Assembly: GCA_900764925.1 (NCBI GenBank)
Contig: CAAFPW010000049.1
Span: 1-23,043 of the forward strand
Source: Fusobacteriaceae bacterium
GTDB lineage: Bacteria > Fusobacteriota > Fusobacteriia > Fusobacteriales > Fusobacteriaceae
Reading direction: 5' to 3'
DNA: 23,043 nucleotides
Below, piece by piece: positions 14,628 to 22,357 of this stretch. Each line of letters starts with the position of its first letter. Position 1 is the stretch's first letter. Position numbers and translations under genes: made by a program. Below the pieces are notes generated by a model, which saw nothing but the letters and a program-made list of their open reading frames with translations, was not told where the DNA came from and did not search any database.

Positions 14628-15935
14628 TTATAATAGTTTTGCAGCTATCTCTGCTATCTCAGATCTCTCACCTTTTTTCAAAGTGATATGTCCCACTATT
14701 TTTTCAAATTTTAATTTATCTGCCATATATGTAAGTCCATTTGTATTGGCATCCAAATATGGATTATCTATCTGTTGTGGGTCTCCAGTAAAAATTATCT
14801 TAGTATCTTGTCCAGCTCTTGTAACTATTGTCTTTATCTCTAAAGGTGTCAAGTTTTGAGCCTCATCTATAATAATAAGTCCTTTAGGTATACTTCTACC
14901 TCTTATATATGTAAGTGGTTCTATTTTCATCATACCCATAGACTCTAAGCCTTCTACAACCTTCTCCCCAGCTCTATCCTCTTTTGCTTCACTCAAGAAA
15001 TCAATATTGTCAAATATAGGTTGCATCCATGGTTTTAATTTCTCTTTTTCACTACCTGGTAAGTAACCTAAATCTTTTCCCATTGGAATAATAGGTCTAG
15101 CTATAAGAATTTTTTTATATTTTTTCTTTTCAACCACAAGCTCAAGTCCAGCAGCAATAGCAAGTAAAGTTTTACCTGTTCCAGCTCCTCCTACTAAGGT
15201 AACAACTTTTACACTCTCATCCATTAAAAGTTCCATAGCAAATCTCTGCTCATCATTTCTAGCTCTAAGCCCCCAAGCTTGTCCATCTCCAAGAATAAAT
15301 TTCTTTATTTTGCCCTCGATATATCTACCACATAAAATATTATCTTTATATTTTAACTTAAAGAAACAGTTTGGAGTAGGTAGTATATCCTCTCTTTTTA
15401 GACTAGTAAAATCTATCTTTCCATCTTTATCAAATTTATCATAAAGTTTTTTATCAACTTCTACTTCAAAATATCCATCATAGAGCTCTGTATACTCAAC
15501 TCTATCAGTATTGTAGTCCTCTACTTCCAATCCAAGTGAGTCAGCTTTAATTCTCATGTTTATATCTTTACTTACTATTATTACTCTTCTATCTGGATTA
15601 TCTTTTTTTATTCCTAAAGTTACTGAGATAATGTTATTATCTACAATGTCTCTACTTAAATTTTCTGGCAATAAACTTCTGTCATTTTTTATCTCAACTT
15701 TAAAAAATATATCCTGTGGAAGCTCCACTCCTTTAGAAAGACTACCTTTACTTCTTATCTCATCTAATACTCTTGAAGCCATTCTCGCTTGAATAGCTGT
15801 ATTTTGATTTCTTTTTAATTTATCGATCTCCTCTACAACATAGATAGGTAAGATAACATCATTTCCTCTAAAATTATAGATACATTTTGGATCATGTATA
15901 AGAATATTAGTATCTAACACAAAAATTTTTCTCAT
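14628..15935 (-). CDS. PIN-domain and PhoH-like ATPase fusion protein (PhoH2/YlaK type)
   Basis: The N-terminal PIN nuclease domain starts at once (IFVLDTNILIHDP, first acidic residue D8) and ends near residue 140 with RRVIIVSKDINMRIKA. A small linker/OB-like region leads to the C-terminal PhoH ATPase, with Walker A GGAGTGKT at about 249-256, ARPIIPMGKDLGYLPG, and Walker B LIIIDEAQN followed by FTGDPQQID. Related PhoH2 proteins are RNA helicase-nucleases; the combination suggests an ATP-dependent RNase. I chose the ATG at 15935 because AAAGGAGTT lies just upstream; an ATG-less extension to 15965 is less likely. It follows the trxB-like gene by 85 bases without an obvious terminator and ends at a strong terminator. 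Confidence 0.9.
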   Translation of the reverse strand: MRKIFVLDTNILIHDPKCIYNFRGNDVILPIYVVEEIDKLKRNQNTAIQARMASRVLDEIRSKGSLSKGVELPQDIFFKVEIKNDRSLLPENLSRDIVDNNIISVTLGIKKDNPDRRVIIVSKDINMRIKADSLGLEVEDYNTDRVEYTELYDGYFEVEVDKKLYDKFDKDGKIDFTSLKREDILPTPNCFFKLKYKDNILCGRYIEGKIKKFILGDGQAWGLRARNDEQRFAMELLMDESVKVVTLVGGAGTGKTLLAIAAGLELVVEKKKYKKILIARPIIPMGKDLGYLPGSEKEKLKPWMQPIFDNIDFLSEAKEDRAGEKVVEGLESMGMMKIEPLTYIRGRSIPKGLIIIDEAQNLTPLEIKTIVTRAGQDTKIIFTGDPQQIDNPYLDANTNGLTYMADKLKFEKIVGHITLKKGERSEIAEIAAKLL

Positions 15936-16020
15936 ATAAATCAACTCCTTTGAGTAATAAGACAAGGTGTGTTATACTTATATTTTCGAGAAAACTTTTT
16001 GATTTCCTTCTTTAAATTCA

Positions 16021-16941
16021 CTATTTTTTCTTTAGAATATTTTTTGCTACTTCCATAGCTGCTACAGTTCCATCAGCAGTTGCGACAGTTACCTGTCTTA
16101 TCACACCACTTCTTATATCTCCAGCTGCATACATTCCCTCTACATTCATCTTTAAATCAGGACCTGTTATGATATACCCCTCTTTATCTAACTTAGCAAA
16201 CTCTCCATAAAGCTCAGTATTATTTTTAGTTCCTAGATATAGGAATACAAAATCTGATTTATAGATTTTTTCCTCTCCTTTTTCTAAGACAACAAGCTCT
16301 TCAACATACTCATTACCTTTTATCTCTAAAAGTTTTACATCTGTTATTATCTCCACTTTATCTGAAGATTTTAAAGCCTCATAGCTCTCTTTACTACATT
16401 TAAATTCAGATTCTGTTACCATAACTCTGATATGTTTAGAAAACTTTGTTAAAAATAGTGCTTCTTCAGCTAATTCCTCTCCTTGTCCTACTAGAGATAC
16501 TGTCATAAATTTTGTAAAAGCACCATCACAAGTTGCACAGTAAGAAACACCTTTACCTAATAACTCCTTCTCTCCTTTTAATTTTTTACCAAAGTTTTTT
16601 CCAGTTCCAGTAGCTACAATTATATTTTTACACTTGAAGTTTCCTGCATCTGTTTTTACAATTTTTATCTCTTCATATGGATCAAATCCTAAAAGTGTTC
16701 CATCTACAAATTCAGCACCAAATTTTTTTGCTTGCTCTTTCATTAGATGATTTAATTCTGTTCCTGTAAGTCCCTCTGGAAATCCAGGATAGTTATCTAT
16801 CTTATGAGCCATATATAAACTACCTTGATTCTCTTTCTCTATCACAAGTGTAGATAATCTTGCTCTTCCTGTATATAGAGCAGCTGTTAGTCCTGCTGGT
16901 CCTCCTCCTACTACTATTACATCATATATCTTATCTGTCAT
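16021..16941 (-). CDS. Thioredoxin reductase-like flavoprotein with an atypical NADPH site
   Basis: The 306 residues follow the low-molecular-weight TrxB plan. FAD-binding GGGPAGLTAALYTGRA is at 12-27, the redox pair CATC at 135-138 (GVSYCATCDGAF), and C-terminal GDIRSGVIRQVTVATADG at 274-291. The NADPH domain is altered: the dinucleotide loop reads VGQGEELAEEALF (151-163), and the HRRxxxR stretch that holds the NADPH phosphate is replaced by VMVTESEFK (173-181). This suggests an electron donor other than NADPH, as in the ferredoxin-dependent flavin thioredoxin reductases of clostridia. The ATG at 16941 follows AGGAGG. It lies nine bases after a glyoxalase II-like gene, so the two share a transcript. 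No thioredoxin gene is nearby. Confidence 0.87.
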   Translation of the reverse strand: MTDKIYDVIVVGGGPAGLTAALYTGRARLSTLVIEKENQGSLYMAHKIDNYPGFPEGLTGTELNHLMKEQAKKFGAEFVDGTLLGFDPYEEIKIVKTDAGNFKCKNIIVATGTGKNFGKKLKGEKELLGKGVSYCATCDGAFTKFMTVSLVGQGEELAEEALFLTKFSKHIRVMVTESEFKCSKESYEALKSSDKVEIITDVKLLEIKGNEYVEELVVLEKGEEKIYKSDFVFLYLGTKNNTELYGEFAKLDKEGYIITGPDLKMNVEGMYAAGDIRSGVIRQVTVATADGTVAAMEVAKNILKKK

Positions 16942-16950
16942 TTTTTCCTC

Positions 16951-17577
16951 CTATATCATACCTTGCATTGTTAAAAAAGCTTTCTCTTCCCCTATTGTTG
17001 TTGGTTCACTATGAGCACTATACACTTTTGTATCTGCTGGAAGTTCATTACAAAGTCTTCTCAAACTTTTAAATAACATATCTCCATCACTTGTAGGAAG
17101 ATCATATCTTCCAAAACTTCTTCTAAACATTGTATCTCCAGAGATTAAAATCTTATTTTCAGAGTTATAAAAACACTTTGATCCTATTGTATGCCCTGGA
17201 GTATCTATCACTTTAAACTCTCCTACCATATCTCCATCTTTTAATGTAGTATACTCTCCATCATATGAGAACTCTGTTCCAGTGATATATCTCATCAAGT
17301 TCAGATCTCCATCATTTAAAAATCTCTCTTCCTCTTTTCCAATATACACTTCTGCATTTGGATATAACTCTTTTACTCTGTTTAATCCAGCTAAGTGATC
17401 TCCATGTCCATGAGTTAATACCATATATTTTAAATTAAGTCCATGAGTTTTTATAAAAGTTTCCACTCTACCTAAATTTTCTCCTCCACAATCAAATAGG
17501 TAAGCTTCTTTATTATCATTCCATACTAAATAGCAATTTGTCATTAGACTCCCTAAATAAAAAGTCTGTATATTCAT
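16951..17577 (-). CDS. Glyoxalase II-like metallo-beta-lactamase-fold hydrolase
   Basis: The 208-residue protein has the two-metal site motif THGHGDHLAG (HxHxDH at 56-61), then DTPGHTIGS with the next histidine at about 128. GDTMFRRSFGRYDLPTSDGDML at about 147-168 is the YcbL-like glyoxalase II signature. The closing YSAHSEPTTIGEEK supplies the last histidine. It should hydrolyse a thioester such as S-lactoylglutathione or a persulfide-type substrate, but low-GC anaerobes often lack glutathione, so the true substrate is open. The ATG at 17577 has AGGAGG upstream. A perfect promoter precedes it, and it is first in the operon with the TrxB-like gene and probably the PhoH-like gene. Confidence 0.88.
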   Translation of the reverse strand: MNIQTFYLGSLMTNCYLVWNDNKEAYLFDCGGENLGRVETFIKTHGLNLKYMVLTHGHGDHLAGLNRVKELYPNAEVYIGKEEERFLNDGDLNLMRYITGTEFSYDGEYTTLKDGDMVGEFKVIDTPGHTIGSKCFYNSENKILISGDTMFRRSFGRYDLPTSDGDMLFKSLRRLCNELPADTKVYSAHSEPTTIGEEKAFLTMQGMI

Positions 17578-17618
17578 TACTTCCTCCTCTAATTATTCTA
17601 ATTATTGTCTACATAAAT

Positions 17619-17647
17619 ATTATACTTTACCTCTCAATTATTGTCAA
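17619..17647 (-). promoter_or_regulatory. Consensus promoter of the glyoxalase II-like/trxB-like operon
   Basis: TTGACA (17642-17647), 17 bases, TATAAT (17619-17624) on the minus strand match the consensus at all twelve positions. Confidence 0.9.
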
Positions 17648-17674
17648 AATATTACTTTTAAATTTTAAAAATTA

Positions 17675-17683
17675 TGTTATAAT
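17675..17683 (+). promoter_or_regulatory. Extended -10 promoter for trmL
   Basis: TGTTATAAT is a perfect extended -10 element with no good -35 box. It points at trmL and would give a leader of about 87 bases. It lies back-to-back with the operon promoter on the other strand. Confidence 0.55.
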
Positions 17684-17776
17684 TACTATTATCTATAAGT
17701 TAATTAAATTTAAGGATTATATAGTTTATAAAAACTAGAGTAGTTCTTAATTTTATTTTTTAAGGAGGAATTTATT

Positions 17777-18235
17777 TTGAATATAGTTTTATTAAATCCA
17801 GAAATCCCTTATAACACTGGGAATATAGGTAGAACTTCTGTGCTTACAAATACAAAGTTACACCTTATTAAACCCCTTGGTTTTTCTCTAGATGAAAAAC
17901 AACTAAAAAGAGCTGGACTTGATTATTGGCATCTAGTAGACCTAGTTGTATGGGAGTCTTATGAGGAGTTTGTGGCAGCTAATCCAAACGCTAGAATCTT
18001 CTATGCTACTACTAAGACAAAACAAAAATATAGTGATATACAATTTAAAGAGGATGATTTTGTTATGTTTGGTCCTGAGTCAAGAGGTATTCCAGAAGAT
18101 ATCCTAAACGCTCACAAAGAAAATTGTATCACTATTCCTATGATAGATATGGGACGTTCACTGAACCTATCTAACTCTGCTGCTATCATCTTATATGAAG
18201 CACTTAGACAGACTGATTTTAATTTTAAAAAATAA
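17777..18235 (+). CDS. trmL: tRNA (cytidine/uridine-34-2'-O)-methyltransferase TrmL
   Basis: TrmL methylates the ribose of wobble base 34 in tRNA-Leu isoacceptors. The 152-residue protein is a minimal SPOUT enzyme. NPEIPYNTGNIGRTS is at 7-21, followed by LHLIKPLGFSLDEKQLKRAGLDYW. The knot region is FGPESRGIPEDI (about 99-110) and IPMIDMGRSLNLSNSAAIILYEALRQ (about 120-145), with the S-adenosylmethionine-binding loop. The start is a TTG at 17777, supported by AGGAGG eight bases upstream and by the family N-terminus. ybaK follows after 29 bases and ruvC after that, all on the plus strand. Confidence 0.95.
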   Translation: MNIVLLNPEIPYNTGNIGRTSVLTNTKLHLIKPLGFSLDEKQLKRAGLDYWHLVDLVVWESYEEFVAANPNARIFYATTKTKQKYSDIQFKEDDFVMFGPESRGIPEDILNAHKENCITIPMIDMGRSLNLSNSAAIILYEALRQTDFNFKK

Positions 18236-18264
18236 CTTTTAAAACATTGAAGGGGGAGTTTTTT

Positions 18265-18729
18265 ATGAGTTTAGAAAGTGTAAAAAAATATTTTGAAACA
18301 AACAATCTTCCATTAAAGGTTGAAGAAACTTCAAAAGATACTAGTACAGTAAAACTAGCTGCTGAAGCTTTTGGAATTATGGAAGACGAGATTGCAAAAA
18401 CAATGGGGTATAAATTAAAAAATGGAGATTATATCCTAGTTATTACTAAGGGAACAGCTAGAGTTGATAATAGAAAATTCAAAGATCAATTCCAACAAAA
18501 ACCTGTTATGATACCATATGATGAGGTTATTGTTGCCACTGGTCACCCAGTAGGTGGAGTTTGTCCCTTTGGACTTAATTCTCCACTTAAAATATACTTA
18601 GATAAAACATTGAAAGAGTTTGATATCGTCTATCCAGCTGGTGGTTCTCCACACTCTGCTGTAAAAATATCAGTAGATATGCTAGCTAATATTACTAAGG
18701 GAGAATGGGTAGACCTTTGTAAAAATTAA
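18265..18729 (+). CDS. ybaK: YbaK/EbsC-family aminoacyl-tRNA deacylase
   Basis: YbaK-type proteins hydrolyse mischarged tRNA, classically Cys-tRNA-Pro, in trans. The 154 residues carry the family's points: an N-terminal helix (SLESVKKYFETNNL), DTSTVKLAAEAFGI, the conserved K in AKTMGYK, and VITKGTARVDNRKF. The central GHPVGGVCPFGL is at about 93-104, followed by YPAGGSPHSAVKISVD. The ATG at 18265 follows GGGGGAG; a TTG at 18247 would extend it by six residues, but the binding site then falls inside the gene. The exact mischarged tRNA cannot be told from sequence. The gene lies between trmL and ruvC in one run, fitting a tRNA quality-control theme. Confidence 0.9.
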   Translation: MSLESVKKYFETNNLPLKVEETSKDTSTVKLAAEAFGIMEDEIAKTMGYKLKNGDYILVITKGTARVDNRKFKDQFQQKPVMIPYDEVIVATGHPVGGVCPFGLNSPLKIYLDKTLKEFDIVYPAGGSPHSAVKISVDMLANITKGEWVDLCKN

Positions 18730-18743
18730 TTGAGGTGAATTTG

Positions 18744-19319
18744 ATGAGAATATTAGGAATAGACCCTGGTACTGCAATTGTTGGATTTTCTATTCTTGAT
18801 TTTGAAAACAATAGATTTAAAGTAATTGATTATGGTTGTATTTATACAGATAAAGAGATGTTGATGGAAGATAGACTGTGTAAAATATACTCTGAGCTTT
18901 CTGAGATAATAAAAAAATATGAGCCAGATGAGATGGCAATTGAAGAGTTATTCTACTTTAAAAATAATAAAACTGTTATCTCTGTTGGACAAGCTAGGGG
19001 AGTTATTGTTCTGTGTGGAAGACAAAATAACTTAAAAATAAATAACTATACACCCTTACAAGTAAAAACAGGAATTACTGGATATGGTAAGGCTGAAAAA
19101 AAACAGATACAACTTATGGTTCAAAGAATCTTAGGACTTTCAGAGATTCCTAAACCTGATGATGCAGCTGATGCCCTAGCTATTGCCATCACTCATATCA
19201 ATTCAGCTAATTCTGGAATTTTTACTAGGGATTTAGTGGGAAAACTAAGTTCTAAATCTCTTCCTAAAACTAAACTTTCAGCTAAAGAGTACAGAGAATT
19301 AATTCTAAATTCTAAGTAA
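18744..19319 (+). CDS. ruvC: Crossover junction endodeoxyribonuclease RuvC
   Basis: RuvC resolves Holliday junctions by symmetric nicking. The four acidic residues are all present: D7 in MRILGIDPGT, E67 in MAIEELF, and D140 and D143 in PDDAADALAIAITH. The sequence VGQARGVIVL and TPLQVKTGITGYGKAEKKQI are typical. At 191 residues it is somewhat longer than the E. coli enzyme, with a basic tail after residue 160. The ATG at 18744 follows GAGGTGA; the GTG at 18735 lies within that site. ruvA and ruvB are not adjacent. It is third in the trmL-ybaK-ruvC-nitroreductase run, 14 bases after ybaK. Confidence 0.96.
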   Translation: MRILGIDPGTAIVGFSILDFENNRFKVIDYGCIYTDKEMLMEDRLCKIYSELSEIIKKYEPDEMAIEELFYFKNNKTVISVGQARGVIVLCGRQNNLKINNYTPLQVKTGITGYGKAEKKQIQLMVQRILGLSEIPKPDDAADALAIAITHINSANSGIFTRDLVGKLSSKSLPKTKLSAKEYRELILNSK

Positions 19320-19341
19320 TATCTTAAATGGGGAGGTAATT

Positions 19342-19917
19342 ATGATAGTTGATACTTTAAAAAAAATTCGTTCTCATAGAAGTTTTTCTAATAAAAAAAT
19401 AACTATGGAAGAGCTTGAAAAAATGGTAGATAGCACAAGATATGCTTCATCTACTAGAAATGGACAAAAATTAAGATATATTTTAATAAATAACGAGGAA
19501 CTTTGTAACAAAATATTTCCATTGGTTAAATTTGCTGGAGCTATCCCTTGGAATCCTACTTTAGATGAATCCCCTACAGCTTATATTTTAATGTGTAGTG
19601 AAAATCCTTTAGAAAATTTTACAGAAAAAAATCTTTATTTTGATATGGGAATTGCTTCACATAATATCATGTTAGTGGCTCATGAGTTGGGATATGGTGG
19701 TTGTATAATAGGAGCTTATAACAAAACAGAGGTGGATAAATTAGTAGGATTACCTGATAATTATGTATCTCATATACTTTTAGCTTTAGGAGAGCCTACT
19801 GATACAGTTACTATTACAGAGAGTGTCAATGGTAATACAACCTACTCAAGAGATGAGAAAAATCACCACTTTGTACCTAAATTATCTCTAAAAGAAATTT
19901 CCTTACTAAAAAAGTAA
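19342..19917 (+). CDS. Nitroreductase-family flavoprotein
   Basis: The 191-residue protein belongs to the FMN-dependent nitroreductase fold. The N-terminus KKIRSHRSFSNKKITMEELEKMVD holds the conserved RSxR-type phosphate-binding arginine. ASSTRNGQKLRYILINN is the flavin-binding segment. FDMGIASHNIMLVAHELGYGGCIIGAYNK at about 107-135 is the family's central helix and flavin loop, followed by LLALGEPTD. It would reduce a quinone, nitro compound or other acceptor with NAD(P)H; the substrate is not predictable. The ATG follows GGGGAGGT. It is the last gene of the run. The copy 2 small RNA promoter starts ten bases after its stop, and that RNA's terminator also serves this operon. Confidence 0.9.
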   Translation: MIVDTLKKIRSHRSFSNKKITMEELEKMVDSTRYASSTRNGQKLRYILINNEELCNKIFPLVKFAGAIPWNPTLDESPTAYILMCSENPLENFTEKNLYFDMGIASHNIMLVAHELGYGGCIIGAYNKTEVDKLVGLPDNYVSHILLALGEPTDTVTITESVNGNTTYSRDEKNHHFVPKLSLKEISLLKK

Positions 19918-19927
19918 AAAATATTTC

Positions 19928-19956
19928 TTGACTTTTTTAGTAAGTTAATGTATAAT
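19928..19956 (+). promoter_or_regulatory. Promoter of small RNA copy 2
   Basis: TTGACT (19928-19933), 17 bases, TATAAT (19951-19956). Predicted start at A19963. Confidence 0.85.
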
Positions 19957-19962
19957 TCAAGT

Positions 19963-20054
19963 ATCCTTTCTTTTAAAGTATTTTAATTTACTTAATTTAA
20001 CAACAATATAAAAGCTGTCAGTGCATAAAAAATCTGACAGCTTTTATATTTTTT
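19963..20054 (+). ncRNA. Small regulatory RNA, copy 2 (about 92 nt)
   Basis: This copy has the same three-part layout as the one at 9696-9788: pyrimidine-rich UCCUUUCUUUU at the 5' end, the AAGUA/UACUU region, the linker AACAACAAU and the terminator hairpin. There is no start codon. It lies directly behind the nitroreductase gene and ends three bases before the stop codon of the convergent acetyltransferase gene. It could therefore be expressed from its own promoter or released from the 3' end of the operon mRNA. Confidence 0.82.
20005..20054 (+). terminator. Intrinsic terminator of small RNA copy 2 and of the trmL-nitroreductase operon
   Basis: A 17-bp perfect stem (20005-20021 with 20034-20050), identical to copy 1, with a 12-base loop that differs from copy 1, then T residues to 20054. 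Confidence 0.92.
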
Positions 20055-20057
20055 GTA

Positions 20058-21224
20058 CTATTGGTAATCTTGAATATAATTTTTCTTTAGATTAAAAATT
20101 CCTTTTGCTCTTATACTTTTTAAAACTTCTTCATTCTTTACTTCTAATTTTTCTAAAAATATTAACTCTTCTACATCAATCATTCCAAAAATAAGCAGTG
20201 ATAAATCTCCAATATCTATCTTTATGTCCCAATCACCACTCTCATTAAATATTAACTCTCCCTCTTGAGTAAATCTATACACTCCATTATTTTCTGAGAT
20301 AATATTATCAGTCACTAAGATTTTCATATCTATATCATAGATATTTAACATTTCAAAAATTTTCACAAGGTTGAGTATCCTTCCCATGATAAAAGGTTTT
20401 TCTATTTTTTCTAAACTTTTCTGATTAGTAAAACAATATTCCAATACTCTATCTTCACCATTTTTTATCTCTAAATTAGGGTAATACTCTTTGAATGTTC
20501 TTAAAAAAGCCAATAAATTTTCCATAGCTCTTCTATCTTTAGCAAAAATCTCTCTAACAGTTAGACTCTCACCTTTATACAAAGCTACATACCCTTTTAT
20601 CTCCTCATTTAGATATAGGGCATATATCTCTCCACCATCACTTTCGATCTCCCTTACCCAATCTCTATAATACTTCTCATCTCTCTCTACAGATAAAAAA
20701 TAATCCTCCATATGATTTACATATACATCTATTAAATCTCTATAAACTTCATCTTCGCTATTTAATTCCACTCTTTTTATATCATATGCTCTCTCTATCT
20801 TATTATATGGTATCTCTTGAGTAGTCAATCTAAAAGTATTTAACTTAGTCACATACTCAAATCCATACTTTCTATATATCTCTGGATTTATAGGAGATAG
20901 AAACAGAAAGGGGATATCTCTTTTAAAGCTCTCTTTCAAACACTCTTTTATCAGCTCATCCATATACCCTTTTCCTCTGTATTCTGGTGATACTGCTACC
21001 CCAACTATATAATGAGATTCAAAGATAGTTCCATTTATATTTAATTTATATGGATTTTCATGAAGTGATGCCTTTATCTCATCATTCTCTTCAAGAACTA
21101 AATATTTGTGCTTATCATATAAATTTTTAAAATAGAAATCTACTTCATTATCTGAATCTAAAAAATTTTCTCTCCAAATTTTTTTAGCCTTTTCAAAATC
21201 TTTATCTATTCCATATCTAATCAT
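20058..21224 (-). CDS. Eis-like GNAT N-acetyltransferase with C-terminal SCP2-type domain
   Basis: The 388-residue protein has the Eis-family architecture. An N-terminal GNAT domain carries the acetyl-CoA motif VAVSPEYRGKGYMDELIKE at about 75-94 and FLSPINPEIYRKYGFEYV at about 110-127. A second, degenerate GNAT-like domain runs to about 285. A C-terminal sterol-carrier-like domain (GRILNLVKIFEMLN onward) ends near YIQDYQ. Characterised Eis proteins acetylate lysines or aminoglycosides; whether this one does either cannot be told. The ATG at 21224 sits eight bases after GGGGAG; the GTG at 21233 is too close to that site. It is a single gene, convergent with the small RNA. Confidence 0.85.
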   Translation of the reverse strand: MIRYGIDKDFEKAKKIWRENFLDSDNEVDFYFKNLYDKHKYLVLEENDEIKASLHENPYKLNINGTIFESHYIVGVAVSPEYRGKGYMDELIKECLKESFKRDIPFLFLSPINPEIYRKYGFEYVTKLNTFRLTTQEIPYNKIERAYDIKRVELNSEDEVYRDLIDVYVNHMEDYFLSVERDEKYYRDWVREIESDGGEIYALYLNEEIKGYVALYKGESLTVREIFAKDRRAMENLLAFLRTFKEYYPNLEIKNGEDRVLEYCFTNQKSLEKIEKPFIMGRILNLVKIFEMLNIYDIDMKILVTDNIISENNGVYRFTQEGELIFNESGDWDIKIDIGDLSLLIFGMIDVEELIFLEKLEVKNEEVLKSIRAKGIFNLKKNYIQDYQ

Positions 21225-21319
21225 CTTCCTCACTCCCCTTAAAATATTCTCTTTTCTTTTCCTCTTACTTATATTATAATTTAATTATCCAAAAAAATCT
21301 ATGTTATTTAGGAGGTAAT

Positions 21320-21724
21320 ATGTTTACTTTTAATTATACAATTCAAAAAGAGGATATAAACTATGGGGGACATGTAGGAAATGAAAGAGCCCTACTTTTC
21401 TTTCAAATGGCTAGAATGGCTTTTTTTGAGTCTTTAGGTGCAAGTGAAATGGATCTTGGAGATGGTGCTGGAGTTATCCAAAAAAATGGTTTTGTAGAGT
21501 ATAATAAACAACTATTTTTAAACGATAAGATAGCTATAAAGATTACTGAAGTTGAACTTTCAAAAACTAGCTTCAACCTAAAATATGAAATTTTTAATGA
21601 GAGTGGAGAAAAGGTAATTAATGGTTCTACACTTCTTGTGTGTTTTGATTATTCATCTCATAGAATTAAAAGAGTTCCTGAATCTTTTAAAGAGAAGGTT
21701 GAAAATCTAAAGGAGAGAGTATGA
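21320..21724 (+). CDS. Hotdog-fold acyl-CoA thioesterase (4HBT/YbgC-like)
   Basis: The 134-residue single hotdog domain opens with FTFNYTIQKEDINYGGHVGNERALLFFQMARM. The DxNYGGHVGN stretch corresponds to the DxxxxGHVxN catalytic segment of 4-hydroxybenzoyl-CoA thioesterase-like enzymes, and the long helix follows it. The beta sheet contains FVEYNKQLFLNDKIAIKITEVELSKTSF and ends VCFDYSSHRIKRVPESF. It would hydrolyse an acyl-CoA or acyl-ACP thioester in the cytoplasm; the chain length is unknown. GGAGG lies five bases before the ATG, and TATAAT at 21275-21280 may be its -10 box. Its last four bases (ATGA) overlap the next gene, so the two are translationally coupled. Confidence 0.88.
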   Translation: MFTFNYTIQKEDINYGGHVGNERALLFFQMARMAFFESLGASEMDLGDGAGVIQKNGFVEYNKQLFLNDKIAIKITEVELSKTSFNLKYEIFNESGEKVINGSTLLVCFDYSSHRIKRVPESFKEKVENLKERV

Positions 21725-22152
21725 ATATTTTAGTAAGTGCATGTCTCTTAGGGGTTACATGTCGTTATGATGGAAAATCTAAAGGTGTAAAAAATATATG
21801 TGATCTCATTAAAAGACACAATCTTATTCCTGTATGTCCTGAACAACTTGGTGGACTTCCAACTCCAAGAGTTCCTTCAGAAAAATTAGGAGAGAGCGTT
21901 ATAAACCAAGAGGGAATAGATGTTACTTTAGAATATAAAAAAGGGGCTGAAGAAGCTCTTAGAATAGCTAAGCTTTTTAATTGTTCATTAGCCATTCTAA
22001 AAGAGAAAAGTCCCTCTTGTGGTTGTGGAAAAATTTATGATGGCAGTTTCTCTAAAACTTTAATTCTTGGAAATGGTGTAACTGCTCAGTTACTTTTAGA
22101 TAATGGAATAAAAGTTTTAGGTGAAAATTCCCCTGAATTAAAAAATTATTAA
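21721..22152 (+). CDS. DUF523 / TudS-type [4Fe-4S] thiouracil desulfurase family protein
   Basis: The 143 residues are the whole DUF523 domain. ILVSACLLGVTCRYDG is at 3-18, VCPEQLGGLPTPRVPSE at 38-54, and LKEKSPSCGCGKIYDG at 93-108. Cysteines at 8, 14, 39, 100 and 102 lie at the conserved places. Characterised members (TudS) bind an oxygen-sensitive [4Fe-4S] cluster through three cysteines and remove sulfur from 2-thiouracil. A role in recycling thiolated bases from tRNA breakdown would fit but is inference. The ATG overlaps the thioesterase stop as ATGA, with GGAGAG upstream. A terminator hairpin follows seven bases after the stop. Confidence 0.87.
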   Translation: MNILVSACLLGVTCRYDGKSKGVKNICDLIKRHNLIPVCPEQLGGLPTPRVPSEKLGESVINQEGIDVTLEYKKGAEEALRIAKLFNCSLAILKEKSPSCGCGKIYDGSFSKTLILGNGVTAQLLLDNGIKVLGENSPELKNY

Positions 22153-22188
22153 AAAGAAAAAAGGAAGTAGATTTATATACTTCCTTTT
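22153..22188. terminator. Shared terminator between tudS-like gene and the tiny minus-strand gene
   Basis: An 11-bp perfect stem (22159-22169 with 22178-22188). On the minus strand it is followed by a long T-rich run ending at 22153, so it is a strong terminator for the tiny gene. On the plus strand the T-run is only the end of the stem. Confidence 0.8.
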
Positions 22189-22261
22189 AACGCATAATTA
22201 ATAGTTTGTAAGCTACCATAATTGTAAGGATCAATAACATCTCTAATGAATAATTCTCCAC
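22187..22261 (-). CDS. Tiny hydrophobic membrane peptide, 24 residues (type I toxin-like candidate)
   Basis: The frame is GTG to TAA, translating as MENYSLEMLLILTIMVAY then KLLIMR. A perfect GGAGGAG site lies four bases before the GTG. The peptide has an acidic N-terminus, one hydrophobic stretch of about 15 residues and a basic end, the layout of a single membrane helix. The N-terminal NYSLEMLLIL resembles, loosely, the YESLMxM start of the TxpA/BsrG toxins. The stop codon touches a strong terminator stem, and a promoter lies about 80-105 bases upstream on the same strand, so all parts of a gene are there. The long leader (about 70 bases) also fits a regulated toxin mRNA. No antisense RNA was positively identified. 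Function is inferred from form only. Confidence 0.6.
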   Translation of the reverse strand: MENYSLEMLLILTIMVAYKLLIMR

Positions 22262-22327
22262 TTTGCTCCTCCAAAAAAATTTTTTATTTTTTAAACTATT
22301 TACATATTTTATCAGTCAAAATAATAT

Positions 22328-22357
22328 AAGATAACTTTATTATAACACAGTTATCTT
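22328..22357. repeat. Inverted repeat around the tiny gene's -10 box
   Basis: AAGATAAC (22328-22335) and GTTATCTT (22350-22357) are perfect 8-bp arms 14 bases apart, with the minus-strand TATAAT between them. It may be an operator, or a plus-strand terminator since Ts follow. Confidence 0.55.

Larger units (their letters stand above)
19924..20055 (+). repeat. Duplicated small-RNA cassette, copy 2
   Basis: This is the second copy of the block at 9657-9789, same orientation. Differences are two A-to-G changes in the promoter spacer, a small change at the start of the transcript, one extra T in the middle and a changed terminator loop. Confidence 0.92.
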
